Below, piece after piece: positions 19,001 to 29,726 of a stretch of DNA of 64,000 nt. Every line of letters begins with the position of its first letter. Positions within the stretch are counted from its first letter, which is position 1. Source of the stretch: Woeseiaceae bacterium (GTDB taxonomy: Bacteria > Pseudomonadota > Gammaproteobacteria > Steroidobacterales > Woeseiaceae); assembly GCA_021773055.1 (NCBI GenBank), contig JAJFKV010000071.1, positions 1 through 64,000 on the forward strand. Reading direction: 5' to 3'. Position numbers and translations under genes: made by a program. Below the pieces are notes generated by a model. It saw only the letters and a list, made by a program, of their open reading frames with translations, did not search any database and was not told the DNA's origin.

Positions 19001-19708
19001 TTGATCGCCACAAGACAATTAAAAAGTAGCAGCATTCTGATATTTCTTTTCGCAGCGGGATGCGCCTCTAACGTCACAATTGAAAACCCAACGATTCCGG
19101 CACCGCACGTTGAGAAACTGCCGATGGATATCGCTGTGCGGATTCCTGCGGAGTTTCACAACTTCGTGCACGAGGAAAATGTACTGGGTCGTGAATCCTG
19201 GACCATCAATCTCGGCTCGGCCAACGCATCCTTTTTCTCGCAATTGTTTGGCTATATGTTCGACAACGTCATCATACTTGGGCCGGATGACGACGCTGTC
19301 AATTACTCGTTCGATGCGCTCGTCGAACCAAGCATAGAAGGCTTCGAGTTTTCGGTGCCTAATCAGAGCAAGACGGACGCGTTTGCTGTTTGGATTCGAT
19401 ATCGCATGCGAATATTCGACAGCGTCGGTAATAGCGCATCGACGTGGACCGTCAGCGCCTACGGGAAAAGCCAAAAGGAAGGTCTTGGTGGCGCCAAGTC
19501 ACTGCAAAGAGCCGCCGTACTCGCAATGCGCGACGCGGCAGCGTTGATACTGTTGCAAATGGACAAGTCGACCAAGATTGGGAAGCTGGCTGACGGGCCT
19601 CTCGATTTCAGCGAGCTGGACGCGAGTGCCGTGGCTGATAATGACGATGCGGGTCTCGGGCCGGTAGGAATTTTCGCTATCGGGGGTATCGATGAAAAAA
19701 CTGAGTAG
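19001..19708 (+). CDS. Hypothetical lipoprotein
   Basis: Lipobox-like 'LFAAGCASN'; ORF overlaps next gene. Confidence 0.75.
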   Translation: MIATRQLKSSSILIFLFAAGCASNVTIENPTIPAPHVEKLPMDIAVRIPAEFHNFVHEENVLGRESWTINLGSANASFFSQLFGYMFDNVIILGPDDDAVNYSFDALVEPSIEGFEFSVPNQSKTDAFAVWIRYRMRIFDSVGNSASTWTVSAYGKSQKEGLGGAKSLQRAAVLAMRDAAALILLQMDKSTKIGKLADGPLDFSELDASAVADNDDAGLGPVGIFAIGGIDEKTE

Positions 19709-20357
19709 CTTCGCAGCGATTTTCCTGACCACCACGGTGACTGGCTGCGTTACCGCCAGTGTTGAGAACGCTCGTGATGAGACAACCGGTCTCCTGGAAG
19801 GCGAATCAGTGGTTGTAATGGCCAAGAGCTATCATCAGGGCAATGAAACTGAAGTCGACTACATACGCTGTGTTGAAAAAGCGCTGGGACGTGGCTCGGG
19901 TGCACTGCGAGTCATCCCAAATCAGCAATTCGTCGACAATCTGTTTCCATGGTTCGAACCCCGTACCGCACCGGCGGATACCAAAGGACTCGTACACCTT
20001 ATGGCGCGTCCCGGTGTGCCCGAAGCCGTCAAAAATATGGGTGTGCGTTATATAATCTGGCTGGATGGCGACACCGAGCGCGTTACGCAGGGCGGCAGCC
20101 TTTCATGTGCTGCTGGACCCGGCGGCGGAGGTTGCTTTGGCTTTGCCTGGTGGCAGGACGATGCTGACTACGAAGCCTCAATCTGGGACCTCGAAGATTC
20201 CGAGACTGCGGGCACAATCACCGCGGACTACAGCGGAACATCGTTTCTACCGGCCCTGGTTGTGCCAATTCCATTGATCGCGCGTACACAATCGAAAGCG
20301 TGCAACGGACTGGCGAAGCAACTCAAGCTATTCATTGTCAGCGATGATCCTGTCTAA
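19692..20357 (+). CDS. Hypothetical lipoprotein
   Basis: Lipobox 'TTVTGCVTA'. Confidence 0.78.
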   Translation: MKKLSSFAAIFLTTTVTGCVTASVENARDETTGLLEGESVVVMAKSYHQGNETEVDYIRCVEKALGRGSGALRVIPNQQFVDNLFPWFEPRTAPADTKGLVHLMARPGVPEAVKNMGVRYIIWLDGDTERVTQGGSLSCAAGPGGGGCFGFAWWQDDADYEASIWDLEDSETAGTITADYSGTSFLPALVVPIPLIARTQSKACNGLAKQLKLFIVSDDPV

Positions 20358-20371
20358 TTTGTTCTGTCGCG

Positions 20372-20875
20372 TTACTTCGGGCGACCGGCTCGGATAAAAG
20401 CTGACGAATAAAATGGCGAGGTCAATTTCGCCACTGTGACGGTGCGACCGGTCGAGGGAGCATGTACGAACTGATGGTCGCCTATATACAATCCCACGTG
20501 CGACATCTTGCCCTCAATACTAAAGAACAGCAGGTCACCCGCCTGGAGCTCGGCACGATGAACCGTCGACGTTGCAGACCATAACTGCCCTGTCGTACGC
20601 GGCACCGATTTACCCGCCCGATGATAAGAAAACTGTACGAGGCCACTACAATCAAATCCACTGCTTGTTGATCCACCATAGCGGTAAGGCACGCCTACCT
20701 GCTGCAAGGCAACAGCTGCAGCTTTTTCACCCACGGGCACAGAGCGGACTACCGTTTGATCAACGACGGCCTGCGTGGAACAACCCGGCAATACGCCCAA
20801 CACCGTGATTGTTAAGGCAATAACCATAGTATTGCGTGCTGTCTGCGTTATCATCTGCTTCACTATTGGTGGCAC
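20372..20875 (-). CDS. NlpC/P60 family lipoprotein (C40 endopeptidase)
   Basis: 'PYRYGGSTSSGFDCSGLVQFSYHRAG...AGDLLFF...HVGLYIGDHQFVHAPSTG'. Confidence 0.93.
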   Translation of the reverse strand: MPPIVKQMITQTARNTMVIALTITVLGVLPGCSTQAVVDQTVVRSVPVGEKAAAVALQQVGVPYRYGGSTSSGFDCSGLVQFSYHRAGKSVPRTTGQLWSATSTVHRAELQAGDLLFFSIEGKMSHVGLYIGDHQFVHAPSTGRTVTVAKLTSPFYSSAFIRAGRPK

Positions 20876-20911
20876 CTCCTCAAACCATACGCGACAGGGC
20901 CTTAATACGGT

Positions 20912-22189
20912 ATGAACTGCATCTCAGGATCATTATTGCTGACCTGCCTGATCGGTTGTGCCGCGTGCGGTGTTCCCGCCTCTGAAACGGACACACGCAA
21001 GGCTCCTGCAAACTACGTTGTTCATTATACGATCACAGCGAATCCCGGGGACGGGACAGTCGCTGTCGACATGGCAGTGCAACAAGAGCACGGACAGCTT
21101 AGGGAACTGTCGTTCGGACTCAGAAACGCCAACGCAGTCGACTTCACCGCTGACGGCGAGTTGCGTATCAGCGAAGATGAGGTCCGCTGGTTACCTAAGG
21201 CTTCCGGCGGTAGCTTGCACTGGCGAGCCCGGGTAAGACACCAACGCGCTGGCAGTGGCTTCGATGCCTGGCTGGACAAGAACTGGGGGATTTTTCGGGC
21301 AGAAGACATTATCCCGAGAGCGCGAACCCGGACACGTAAAGGTGCCAACAGCGAAACCAGTATGTCGTTCCAGCTTCCCGGTGACTGGAGTGTTGTAACT
21401 GAGTATTCCACCCTCAATAGCCGCATCGACATACGCAATCCCGCACGGCGCTTTGACCAACCAAGGGGCTGGATCGCCATCGGTAATCTCGGCGTTCGCC
21501 GCGAGACCATTGCCGGTACACGAATCGCTATAGCGGCGCCCGAAGGTCAGTCAGTACGACGCATGGATATGCTGGCGCTGTTGAACTGGACTTTGCCGGA
21601 GATGGCGTCCGTGCTACCTGACTCCATTCCTCGGCTTACGATCGTCAGTGCGGGGGATCCAATGTGGCGCGGAGGTCTGTCGGCGCCCGGCTCCGTTTTT
21701 ATTCATGCGGATCGTCCACTGATCAGTGAAAACGCTACCAGCACGCTGGTTCACGAACTAGTGCACGTGGCGATGGACATCAGCGCCGACAGTGGCTCGG
21801 ACTGGATAGTCGAAGGTCTGGCGGAATACTACAGTCTGGAACTGTTGCAACGAGGTGGGGCAATCACGGCCCGGCGATACCGGCGGGCCCTTGAGCGACA
21901 GGCTCAATGGTCGGGCGACGCGAACCAACTTTGTACCGAGCAATCCAGCGGAGCAACCACCGCCCTCGCCGTAATAACTTTGCGCAAACTGGACAAGGAA
22001 ATCCGCGAAGAATCCGCTGGCGAACACAGCCTCGACAGCGTGGTCGCGGCTTTGGCCGAAAACCGTTCCCACGTTACGCTGCAATCATTAACCGCAATAG
22101 TAGACAAGCTACTTTCGAAACCTGCAGATACCCTGCGACTTGATAATTTGCCCGGCTGCAGAGAATACCAGCCGGTGCCGGAGGCCTGA
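20912..22189 (+). CDS. Putative exported zinc metallopeptidase (M1/M61-like)
   Basis: 'TLVHELVHVAMDISADSGSDWIVEGLAEYYSLEL': HExxH variant (HELVH) and downstream Glu (EGLAEYY). Confidence 0.72.
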   Translation: MNCISGSLLLTCLIGCAACGVPASETDTRKAPANYVVHYTITANPGDGTVAVDMAVQQEHGQLRELSFGLRNANAVDFTADGELRISEDEVRWLPKASGGSLHWRARVRHQRAGSGFDAWLDKNWGIFRAEDIIPRARTRTRKGANSETSMSFQLPGDWSVVTEYSTLNSRIDIRNPARRFDQPRGWIAIGNLGVRRETIAGTRIAIAAPEGQSVRRMDMLALLNWTLPEMASVLPDSIPRLTIVSAGDPMWRGGLSAPGSVFIHADRPLISENATSTLVHELVHVAMDISADSGSDWIVEGLAEYYSLELLQRGGAITARRYRRALERQAQWSGDANQLCTEQSSGATTALAVITLRKLDKEIREESAGEHSLDSVVAALAENRSHVTLQSLTAIVDKLLSKPADTLRLDNLPGCREYQPVPEA

Positions 22190-22196
22190 AATTTCA

Positions 22197-23687
22197 ATGG
22201 ATGGAAATCATGACCTGGAGTTGATTCTCCGATCGCGCACACCGATCATCATTATCGAATCACAAGACGAAGCACGTATTCTCGGCCTGCTGCAGGCAAT
22301 CGCGCTGCGGCGCGCCACTACAAGTTATGTGCCGCTGTTTCGGTGGACGATTACAGATGGATTGCAGCGACTCGATATATCGCTCGAGCCGCAAACCATT
22401 AACTCCGAGCCCACCGACGTGCTCAAACATATTCGCGCAGTTTCGAAACCGGGCTTGTACGTGCTGCTGGACTTCCACCCCTTCCTCGAAGATCCGGTCC
22501 ATGTACGCCTGCTCAAGGATATTTGCATCCGTTATCGTGATGTCGAACGGCAGATCGTACTGATAAGTCACAAGGTGACAGTACCGAAAGAACTTGACGG
22601 CTTTTGCGCGCGCTTTGACATGGCGCTTCCGGGCGAAAAAGAACGCGCGAAAATAGTTCAGGAAACGATCGATGAATACGCTCGCGACAACCCAGGCCGC
22701 AAAGTTCAGATCGATCCGAAAGCGCATGAACTCCTGATCCGAAATCTGGCGGGACTCACTTACGCGGATACCGGAAGACTCGCACGCAATGCCGTTTACG
22801 TCGATGGCGCCATTGACAAAAGCGATCTGCCGCAAGTCATGCAGGCGAAATACGAACTATTGAATCGTGGCGGCGCACTGCAATTCGAATACGACACGGC
22901 AACTTTCGGCGACGTCGGTGGCCTGTCTCGACTCAAATCATGGCTGGCCCACCGGCGCCCGGCTTTTCGCGGTGATGACGGAGCGTCGCACCTGGACCCA
23001 CCGAAGGGCATTTTGTTGCTGGGCATTCAAGGCTGTGGCAAGAGCCTCGCCGCCAAGGCCACTGCCGCGGTATTTGGCGTGCCATTATTACGACTTGATT
23101 TCGGAGCTATCTACGACAAATACCACGGTGAAACAGAACGCAAGCTGCGTGAATCACTGCAGACAGCAGACGTCATGTCACCCTGTGTCCTGTGGATTGA
23201 TGAAATCGAAAAAGGCATCGCCGGACGCGGCGGCGAAACAGGAACCACTCAACGAGTGTTGGGAACCTTCCTCACCTGGATGGCCGAAAGAAAGAGCCAT
23301 GTATTTATCGTCGCCACCGCTAACGACATCAGTACATTGCCGCCCGAACTTGTTCGCAAGGGTCGATTCGACGAAATATTTTTCGTCGACCTGCCTACGC
23401 CGCAGATCCGGGGATCAATACTGGCGATACACCTATCCAGTCGCGATCAGCCATTGGGCAATTTCGACATCGACGCTTTGGCCGCTACAATGGAGGGTTT
23501 CTCCGGCGCGGAAATTGAGCAAGCTGTTGTTGCCTCGCTGTATGCGGCGCACGCGAAAAAGCAGCCGCTGGACACAAGGCACATCCAGGAGGAAGTCGAG
23601 CAAACAAGACCGCTGTCTGTTGTGCTCAGCGAAAAAATCGCTGCGATGCGGGACTGGGCGGCGGGCAGAACGGTCCCTTGCGACTAG
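22197..23687 (+). CDS. AAA+ ATPase, Ycf46-like
   Basis: Walker A 'GIQGCGKSLAAKATA', Walker B 'CVLWIDEIEKG', N-terminal 'LILRSRTPIIIIESQDEARIL'. Confidence 0.9.
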   Translation: MDGNHDLELILRSRTPIIIIESQDEARILGLLQAIALRRATTSYVPLFRWTITDGLQRLDISLEPQTINSEPTDVLKHIRAVSKPGLYVLLDFHPFLEDPVHVRLLKDICIRYRDVERQIVLISHKVTVPKELDGFCARFDMALPGEKERAKIVQETIDEYARDNPGRKVQIDPKAHELLIRNLAGLTYADTGRLARNAVYVDGAIDKSDLPQVMQAKYELLNRGGALQFEYDTATFGDVGGLSRLKSWLAHRRPAFRGDDGASHLDPPKGILLLGIQGCGKSLAAKATAAVFGVPLLRLDFGAIYDKYHGETERKLRESLQTADVMSPCVLWIDEIEKGIAGRGGETGTTQRVLGTFLTWMAERKSHVFIVATANDISTLPPELVRKGRFDEIFFVDLPTPQIRGSILAIHLSSRDQPLGNFDIDALAATMEGFSGAEIEQAVVASLYAAHAKKQPLDTRHIQEEVEQTRPLSVVLSEKIAAMRDWAAGRTVPCD

Positions 23688-23761
23688 GCTAATTTGACGT
23701 AACACCCGAGAATGACCCACGCTGAAACGGCGTCGTGCAGTTCGCGTGATAGACTAGCGGA

Positions 23762-25222
23762 ATGACTAATGACGAGAACAAAATCAATGAGTTAGTCGCT
23801 GACGACGATGACCCGACCGTGGAACTGGACGTCTCGACCTCCGGGTACGTGGACGACAGTGCCGATGAGGCCGAGGCAAAGACTTACGATGCCCGTAAAG
23901 TGCCTGACGCAAACTCGCCAATGGGCACGACGGTTTCAGAGCTGCAATCTGATCTGCGCACACGCAAAGAAGCCATAAGCCAACTTCAATATGACATCCA
24001 GCAATTGCGCAGCAAATGGGTCGGCCTTGAAACTGAAGTTGGCGCTCGCGAAGAGCAGACCGAGAAACTCAATGATGAACTGTCATCATCACGCGATATT
24101 ATTGCGCGAAAAGAAAGGTTACTTAAGAAACGCGACCGGAGCATCAAGTCACTAAAATCCGAGATTCGCCAACGTAATGAGGATTACAGACAACTCAGTA
24201 TCCGACTGAGTGAATTGCAACTCGTTACCGCAGCGACACAGCCGGAACCAGAAGATGAGCCAGGGCCGGGCGAAGATCTCCAGCTGCGCGATCTGCAAAG
24301 ACGATTTGCCCGGGTGGAAGAATATGCCGACTCACTGCGCCAGCAGTCACAGGATCTGATCGAATCCAGCTCGCTGGCTGAGCGGGACATCGACCGCCTG
24401 TCGCATCAACTGGACGAAACCAGGGGAAAAAATACGCAACTCTCTGAAGATCTGGATTCCTCGAGAGCGACAGTCGATAAGTTGCAATCAGATCTGGGCG
24501 ACATTCAGGTTCGACACAACGAAGAAATCCGGATACTACGTTTCGAATTGGGCTCCGCCCAGGACACTGTCGTCGAAACGGAGGAATTGAATACTCGACT
24601 TGCATCCGATCTTGTCGATGCCAGTGGCTTCAAAGGCCAACTCGAACGTATGCTTGAAGACCTCGAAGAACAATCCAGCGAACGTATCGATGCGTTGCAG
24701 AAAGAAGTTCGCAAACTTCATCGGGCGGCCGAAAGTTACGCGCAAAAGCTGACAACCAAAAGCGAGGCAATCTCCATTTTGCTGGCTGAGCTAGCCAGGA
24801 AAGCTGAGCAGATAGAGTCTATCGGTGAGATTGGAGACGTTATCCACGACATCGATGAGCAAATAGGCGAACGTAGTTCAACGGATGAACCGGCCGCGCA
24901 AAAAACATCTTCGGAACGAACTACGCGCGTATTGATTGGCACTGTCGATGGACAGGTTCTGCGCTTCCCTCTGTTCAAAGAACGCCAGACGATAGGCCGC
25001 ACCGGAGACAATGACATTCAGATCAAGGCTGGATACGTCAGCCGCCGCCACGCGCTGATTCAGACTGACAACGGAGACACCCGCATCATCGACTGGGGAA
25101 GCAAGAACGGCATTCAAGTGAATTCGACCAAAGTCTCAGAGCACTCCCTCTGCCATGGCGACACTGTCATGATCGGCAAAGCTCGTTTTCGCTACGAAGA
25201 ACGAAAAAAGCGAGACTCCTGA
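23762..25222 (+). CDS. Coiled-coil protein with C-terminal FHA domain
   Basis: Long heptad-rich coil, then 'QTIGRTGDNDIQIKAGYVSRRHALIQTDNGDTRIIDWGSKNGIQVNSTKVSEHSLCHGDTVMIGKARFRY'. Confidence 0.92.
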   Translation: MTNDENKINELVADDDDPTVELDVSTSGYVDDSADEAEAKTYDARKVPDANSPMGTTVSELQSDLRTRKEAISQLQYDIQQLRSKWVGLETEVGAREEQTEKLNDELSSSRDIIARKERLLKKRDRSIKSLKSEIRQRNEDYRQLSIRLSELQLVTAATQPEPEDEPGPGEDLQLRDLQRRFARVEEYADSLRQQSQDLIESSSLAERDIDRLSHQLDETRGKNTQLSEDLDSSRATVDKLQSDLGDIQVRHNEEIRILRFELGSAQDTVVETEELNTRLASDLVDASGFKGQLERMLEDLEEQSSERIDALQKEVRKLHRAAESYAQKLTTKSEAISILLAELARKAEQIESIGEIGDVIHDIDEQIGERSSTDEPAAQKTSSERTTRVLIGTVDGQVLRFPLFKERQTIGRTGDNDIQIKAGYVSRRHALIQTDNGDTRIIDWGSKNGIQVNSTKVSEHSLCHGDTVMIGKARFRYEERKKRDS

Positions 25223-25313
25223 TCTGACGCAGTGAACTGTGAGGGCTTTCACGGTCTTTTTCCTCGCCATCCGATAAGCTTCATTTCTCTTACAGGGAAT
25301 GTGAGTTGAGCTA

Positions 25314-25613
25314 ATGCTTAGCCAAGCCGCACGGAAGCCGATGGCGCTATCGGATACTCAGCAAGTGGCCCGCAATACGGGCCAGCTCGCGACGAAGAAG
25401 CTCTGGCTGCCCAAACTTCTCTACGACGTACTGCCCTATTTCTACCTTGCTTCCGGGTTCGCGGCATTTTTTGCCACCTTGTATATCAGCGAGTGGTTCT
25501 GGGTGCTGCCACACTATCTGCTGTTTTCGGCAGCCTGTATCCACCTTGGCATAGGCGTTTACCGGCGCCGCAATTCACGAAAGTCTGTGGCCTCAAATTC
25601 AGAGCAATCTTGA
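25314..25613 (+). CDS. Small membrane protein
   Basis: Two predicted TM segments, 99 aa. Confidence 0.65.
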   Translation: MLSQAARKPMALSDTQQVARNTGQLATKKLWLPKLLYDVLPYFYLASGFAAFFATLYISEWFWVLPHYLLFSAACIHLGIGVYRRRNSRKSVASNSEQS

Positions 25614-25675
25614 CCTCTAATCAGAGGTAAGCAAACATAGCGGCTTCAAGGATCATAAATGTCCCAAGGGCCGCA

Positions 25676-25966
25676 GTGAATAGCACGACCAAACCACCTG
25701 GATTAAGGCAAATTGCCACCAAAGAGATAGCATTGCTATCAAGTCTCCTGTTTGTCGGTCTGATCCTGGTACCGATCGCTATCTTCTTCGTTGGACAGAC
25801 CGTTTTCGGCGCCTATGCTGGAGTCGGCTACTCTGATTTCTTCGCCACACTCAGCGGCAAAGTACGAAGTGGTGACTTCGTTGCCTGGCTTTTGATCTTG
25901 TCGCCTTACCTCGGCTGGCAATGTTTACGTTTGACAGTCATCGCTTGGCGACTTGCCGGCCGCTAG
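25676..25966 (+). CDS. Small membrane protein
   Basis: Two hydrophobic segments, 96 aa. Confidence 0.65.
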   Translation: MNSTTKPPGLRQIATKEIALLSSLLFVGLILVPIAIFFVGQTVFGAYAGVGYSDFFATLSGKVRSGDFVAWLLILSPYLGWQCLRLTVIAWRLAGR

Positions 25967-26014
25967 CAGACACGTTTTCACCGACTCGACGAAATGTGAA
26001 CTGCATCACAGATA

Positions 26015-26476
26015 TTGAAAGTTTTCTCATGCACGACTGTAACTCTTTGTAAAATGGTGGCTCGAGACGACATCGCCCTAGTGCGACAGAAAGACATTTA
26101 CGAAACCAAAATAATGATAGGAAAATTCAAAAACTGGCTGACAGACCGATTTTCGACCGGAGATCCCGCTCCCACTGCGGATTTTCGCAAGACCGGTGTG
26201 TACGTGTCACCACGCCCCAAGAAAATAGCAGAGCCAGAACCCGCTGAAGAGCTTGTCGAGGTTGAGACCTCAATGTCCGGCAAGATAGAGGACGCGGGTC
26301 CCGGTAAGAATGTGCTCATTCGGAATAAGTACGTTCGAGAAGATACGGGTACTCACGAAACTCTGAAAATACTCGACGACTCTCTGGTCGACTCCGGGGA
26401 AGAAGCCGGCATCGATCCCTACAATACCGGCGGATTTGATCGCTCCAAGAACTGGAACAATCGCTTCCGCAAGTGA
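26015..26476 (+). CDS. Hypothetical protein (start uncertain; ATG 26114 plausible)
   Basis: ORF with acidic low-complexity C-terminal half; collinear with neighbours. Confidence 0.6.
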   Translation: MKVFSCTTVTLCKMVARDDIALVRQKDIYETKIMIGKFKNWLTDRFSTGDPAPTADFRKTGVYVSPRPKKIAEPEPAEELVEVETSMSGKIEDAGPGKNVLIRNKYVREDTGTHETLKILDDSLVDSGEEAGIDPYNTGGFDRSKNWNNRFRK

Positions 26477-26534
26477 ATTCCTTCCGATATACCTTCATGA
26501 TAATCTGCGCTACCAGACTTGATGGAGCAGCGGT

Positions 26535-27077
26535 TTGTCTTTGCGTATCTCATTTGACCTCGACGAAAACGATTTAAAGCACTTTCGCCTGATCATGCAG
26601 GAAGCCAGGCGCGCTGCGTCTCGCCTGCCGCCAGAAGACATTGTCGCCGCTGCCGAGGAATTGCTGGCGAACGTCGAGATGACCAAGGCGCCCGGCTTCA
26701 TCGTCGACCGGCTGCAAAACCTCAAACAAATGATTCAAATGTTGTCGGACCTCGACTGGCGGCTACCGCACCAGGAAGCGGCCCGCGTGTTGAATGCACT
26801 GGCCTATTTCGCCGAACCAGAAGACCTGATTCCGGACAGTATTCCGGGCCTGGGCTTTTTGGATGACGCCATCATGATCGAACTCGTCGTCAGAGAGCTG
26901 AAGCATGAGATCGAGGCCTACAGGGACTTCTGCGTATATCGGGAAAAAATGCGTGAGCAGCAAGGGGACAGCGCCAGGGTGAGTCGGGAGGGCTGGCTGG
27001 AGAACCGCCGCAAAGAACTGCAGGTTCGCATGCGTCGCCGCCGAAAACACAGCTTTAAGTCCGCATTCTCAGCCTGA
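26535..27077 (+). CDS. Hypothetical protein (DUF1232-region-like helical protein)
   Basis: 'LPEDIVAAAEELL...DLDWRLPHQEAARVLNALAYFAEPEDLIPDSIPGLGFLDDAIMIELVVRELKHEI'. Confidence 0.75.
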   Translation: MSLRISFDLDENDLKHFRLIMQEARRAASRLPPEDIVAAAEELLANVEMTKAPGFIVDRLQNLKQMIQMLSDLDWRLPHQEAARVLNALAYFAEPEDLIPDSIPGLGFLDDAIMIELVVRELKHEIEAYRDFCVYREKMREQQGDSARVSREGWLENRRKELQVRMRRRRKHSFKSAFSA

Positions 27078-27087
27078 CAGAAAGCGA

Positions 27088-27372
27088 TCAGGGCCAGTAA
27101 TACCAGCCAGTCAGCCATATTCCGGCCCACATCGCCGCCTGTACCCAGTAGCGGGCCGCATATTTTTTGAGCAATGCATAGAAACTCAGCGCCGATATTG
27201 CGGTCATACCAACGAAGATGCCGAGGCTCGACAGCAGCGGGTCGAATTCATGCTGCAAGCGAGGGTACTCATCACCCAGGACCATAACGACGATGACGAC
27301 GGCCGCGAGACTGACCATGATGGCGAAGCAGGATCCAAGGATTATTAGCGTTACAGCGGCGAGTGGTCGCAT
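27088..27372 (-). CDS. Small membrane protein
   Basis: 94 aa, three hydrophobic segments. Confidence 0.65.
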   Translation of the reverse strand: MRPLAAVTLIILGSCFAIMVSLAAVVIVVMVLGDEYPRLQHEFDPLLSSLGIFVGMTAISALSFYALLKKYAARYWVQAAMWAGIWLTGWYYWP

Positions 27373-27500
27373 TAATGTTATCCGAAGTGGTCTAAATTGC
27401 CCGAATTGGTCTGGAAAATGCTTGAAGTTATTGAAATTATGACGAATACACCCTTGATCAAAGGGCTCGGGACAACTAGCCTAGCGGAAATGATCCGTTT

Positions 27501-29675
27501 GTGGAGAAAACTTTGACGATTTTTGGACAACGCCGGACTCGCAGCATTGCTATAGCGTTGCTTGCTTTCATTTCGCTGCCTGCTCTGAGCAACTCTGACA
27601 GCAATTTGGTCGAAGACGCCGTGGCTGTAGAGGGCAATCAATTCCTTTCACCGGAGCTTCTTTATCCTGAGCCTCGGCACGAAAATATCGGCGAGTTGGT
27701 TGCACAGTTCATTCAAAAATCGCATTACAACGAAGTTTCCGTCGATGATGAGTTGTCCTCGAAGGTACTCGACTTTTATGTCGACAACCTGGACCGCAAC
27801 CGAATGTACTTGTTGGCCACCGACATCGAGTATTTCGAGAGCTATCGGTACCAGCTTGATGACATCGTCAAGAGCAAACCGCTGGACCCCGTCTACGAAA
27901 TATTTGAGGTATACCAGACTCGAGTTCGCGAGCGGCTTAATTTCGCGCTGGCGCAACTTGAAATCGAGCCCGACTTTTCAACCAATCTCGACTTTCAGTT
28001 TGACCGCACCGACGAGCCCTGGGCCAGCGACGCACGGTCGTTGGATGAAATCTGGCGGAAACGAGTTGTTAACGACGCATTGTCGCTCGCTCTGGAAGAT
28101 GAGCCTTGGGAAAAAATACAGGAAGTTCTTGGCAAGCGTTATAGCGGCTTCCTGAAGCGGCTTGACCAGGTCAACAACGATGACGTATTTGAACGCTTCA
28201 TGAATATGTTCGCACACGCGGTCGATCCACATTCCAGCTACCTGTCACCGCGCAATGCCGACGAGTACCGCATCGCGATGAGCCTGTCGTATGTCGGCAT
28301 CGGTGCAACCTTGCAGACGGACGAGGATTTCGTCCGTATCGTGAATATTATTCGCGGTGGGCCGGCCGATTTCGACGGCACGCTAAAGCGTGACGATCGA
28401 ATCACGGCAGTCGCACAGGGATCTGAAGGTGACTTTGTCGATGTCATCGGTTGGCGACTCGACGATGTAGTCGATCTGATCCGCGGACCGAAGCAGTCCG
28501 TAGTGCGCTTACAGGTTATTCCTGCCAACGCTATTCCCGGTAGCCCGAAGGAAGTTATCCAGCTGACTCGCGGCGCCGTGAAGCTAGAAGAACAGGCAGC
28601 CAAGAGCGAAGTCATAAAAGTGCCGCGGGATGGCCGCGAATGGTCGATCGGAGTAATCGAAGTACCCGGTTTTTATCGTGATTACCGGGCCCTGACGAAC
28701 GGCGATGCCAATTACACCAGTGTCACCAAGGATGTTAAGCGACTTATTAACGAACTTGAGGAGCAAGGTATCGATGGCCTGGTCATCGACATGCGGGGCA
28801 ATGGCGGCGGTCACCTGATCGAAGCAACAGCATTGTCCGGCCTGTTCATCGACAACGGCCCCATCGTTCAATTACGTAACTCCATCGATGTGAGCCGCAG
28901 TCCTCCACAGCGACTGGACGATCCGGATCCCGTCGCCCGCGTTGCCTATAATGGACCGCTGGCCGTACTGGTTGACCGCTTTAGCGCGTCGGCCTCTGAG
29001 ATTTTCGCTGGTGCGATTCAGGACTACGCACGTGGCGTCATCATCGGGCAGCAAACTTTCGGCAAAGGTACCGTGCAGAATTTATATTCGCTGGATCAGT
29101 ATTTTCGCAGTGAAGACGAAAAAGGTTTCGGACAGCTGACGCTGACCATAGGCAAGTATTATCGCGTGACCGGCGCCAGCACCCAGCACCGGGGTGTGTA
29201 TCCCGATATTGAATTGCCTTCGAACATCGACACGGAAATTGTCGGCGAGAGCGCACGCAAGAATGCCCTGCCCTGGGACACCGTCAATACGACGCGCTTT
29301 GATGCCGGATCACCGCTCGACCACACAATTGAGTCACTGACGGCCAATCATGTCGCACGATCGAAAGAAGACCCCAATTTCCTCTATCAAATGGAGCAAA
29401 TTCAGGCAGGCAACCGGATTCGTGACCAGAAAACCCTGTCGCTGAATATCGATAAGCGCCGTAAGATACGAGAACACGAACTGAGCGATGCCCTGAAGCG
29501 TGAAAACGACAGGCGCCTCGCATTGCACCTCGAGCCGCTGGAAAGCCTTGACGACATTGATGCCGAGGAATTACCGGATGTGCAACTTGACCAGGCGGCA
29601 AAGATAGTGACCGATATGGCGACGATGCGAGAAGTTAACGTGTCACCGGCGCAAAGCGCCCGGGTTATGCAATAA
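27501..29675 (+). CDS. prc: Tail-specific/carboxy-terminal processing protease (Prc/Tsp)
   Basis: 'DPHSSYLSPRNADEYRIAMSLSYVGIGATLQ', PDZ, 'GLVIDMRGNGGGHLIEATALSGLFI', 'RFSASASEIFAGAIQDYARGVIIGQQTFGKGTVQ'. Confidence 0.96.
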   Translation: MEKTLTIFGQRRTRSIAIALLAFISLPALSNSDSNLVEDAVAVEGNQFLSPELLYPEPRHENIGELVAQFIQKSHYNEVSVDDELSSKVLDFYVDNLDRNRMYLLATDIEYFESYRYQLDDIVKSKPLDPVYEIFEVYQTRVRERLNFALAQLEIEPDFSTNLDFQFDRTDEPWASDARSLDEIWRKRVVNDALSLALEDEPWEKIQEVLGKRYSGFLKRLDQVNNDDVFERFMNMFAHAVDPHSSYLSPRNADEYRIAMSLSYVGIGATLQTDEDFVRIVNIIRGGPADFDGTLKRDDRITAVAQGSEGDFVDVIGWRLDDVVDLIRGPKQSVVRLQVIPANAIPGSPKEVIQLTRGAVKLEEQAAKSEVIKVPRDGREWSIGVIEVPGFYRDYRALTNGDANYTSVTKDVKRLINELEEQGIDGLVIDMRGNGGGHLIEATALSGLFIDNGPIVQLRNSIDVSRSPPQRLDDPDPVARVAYNGPLAVLVDRFSASASEIFAGAIQDYARGVIIGQQTFGKGTVQNLYSLDQYFRSEDEKGFGQLTLTIGKYYRVTGASTQHRGVYPDIELPSNIDTEIVGESARKNALPWDTVNTTRFDAGSPLDHTIESLTANHVARSKEDPNFLYQMEQIQAGNRIRDQKTLSLNIDKRRKIREHELSDALKRENDRRLALHLEPLESLDDIDAEELPDVQLDQAAKIVTDMATMREVNVSPAQSARVMQ

Positions 29676-29702
29676 AGATTGCCGCTTGCGCGACATTATC
29701 GA

Positions 29703-29726
29703 GGTGTTATACTCGACTATAACACC
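29703..29726. promoter_or_regulatory. 9-bp inverted repeat (possible operator/stem-loop) upstream of the 29742 gene RBS
   Basis: GGTGTTATA-CTCGAC-TATAACACC, followed by GGAGGGGG SD. Confidence 0.6.
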
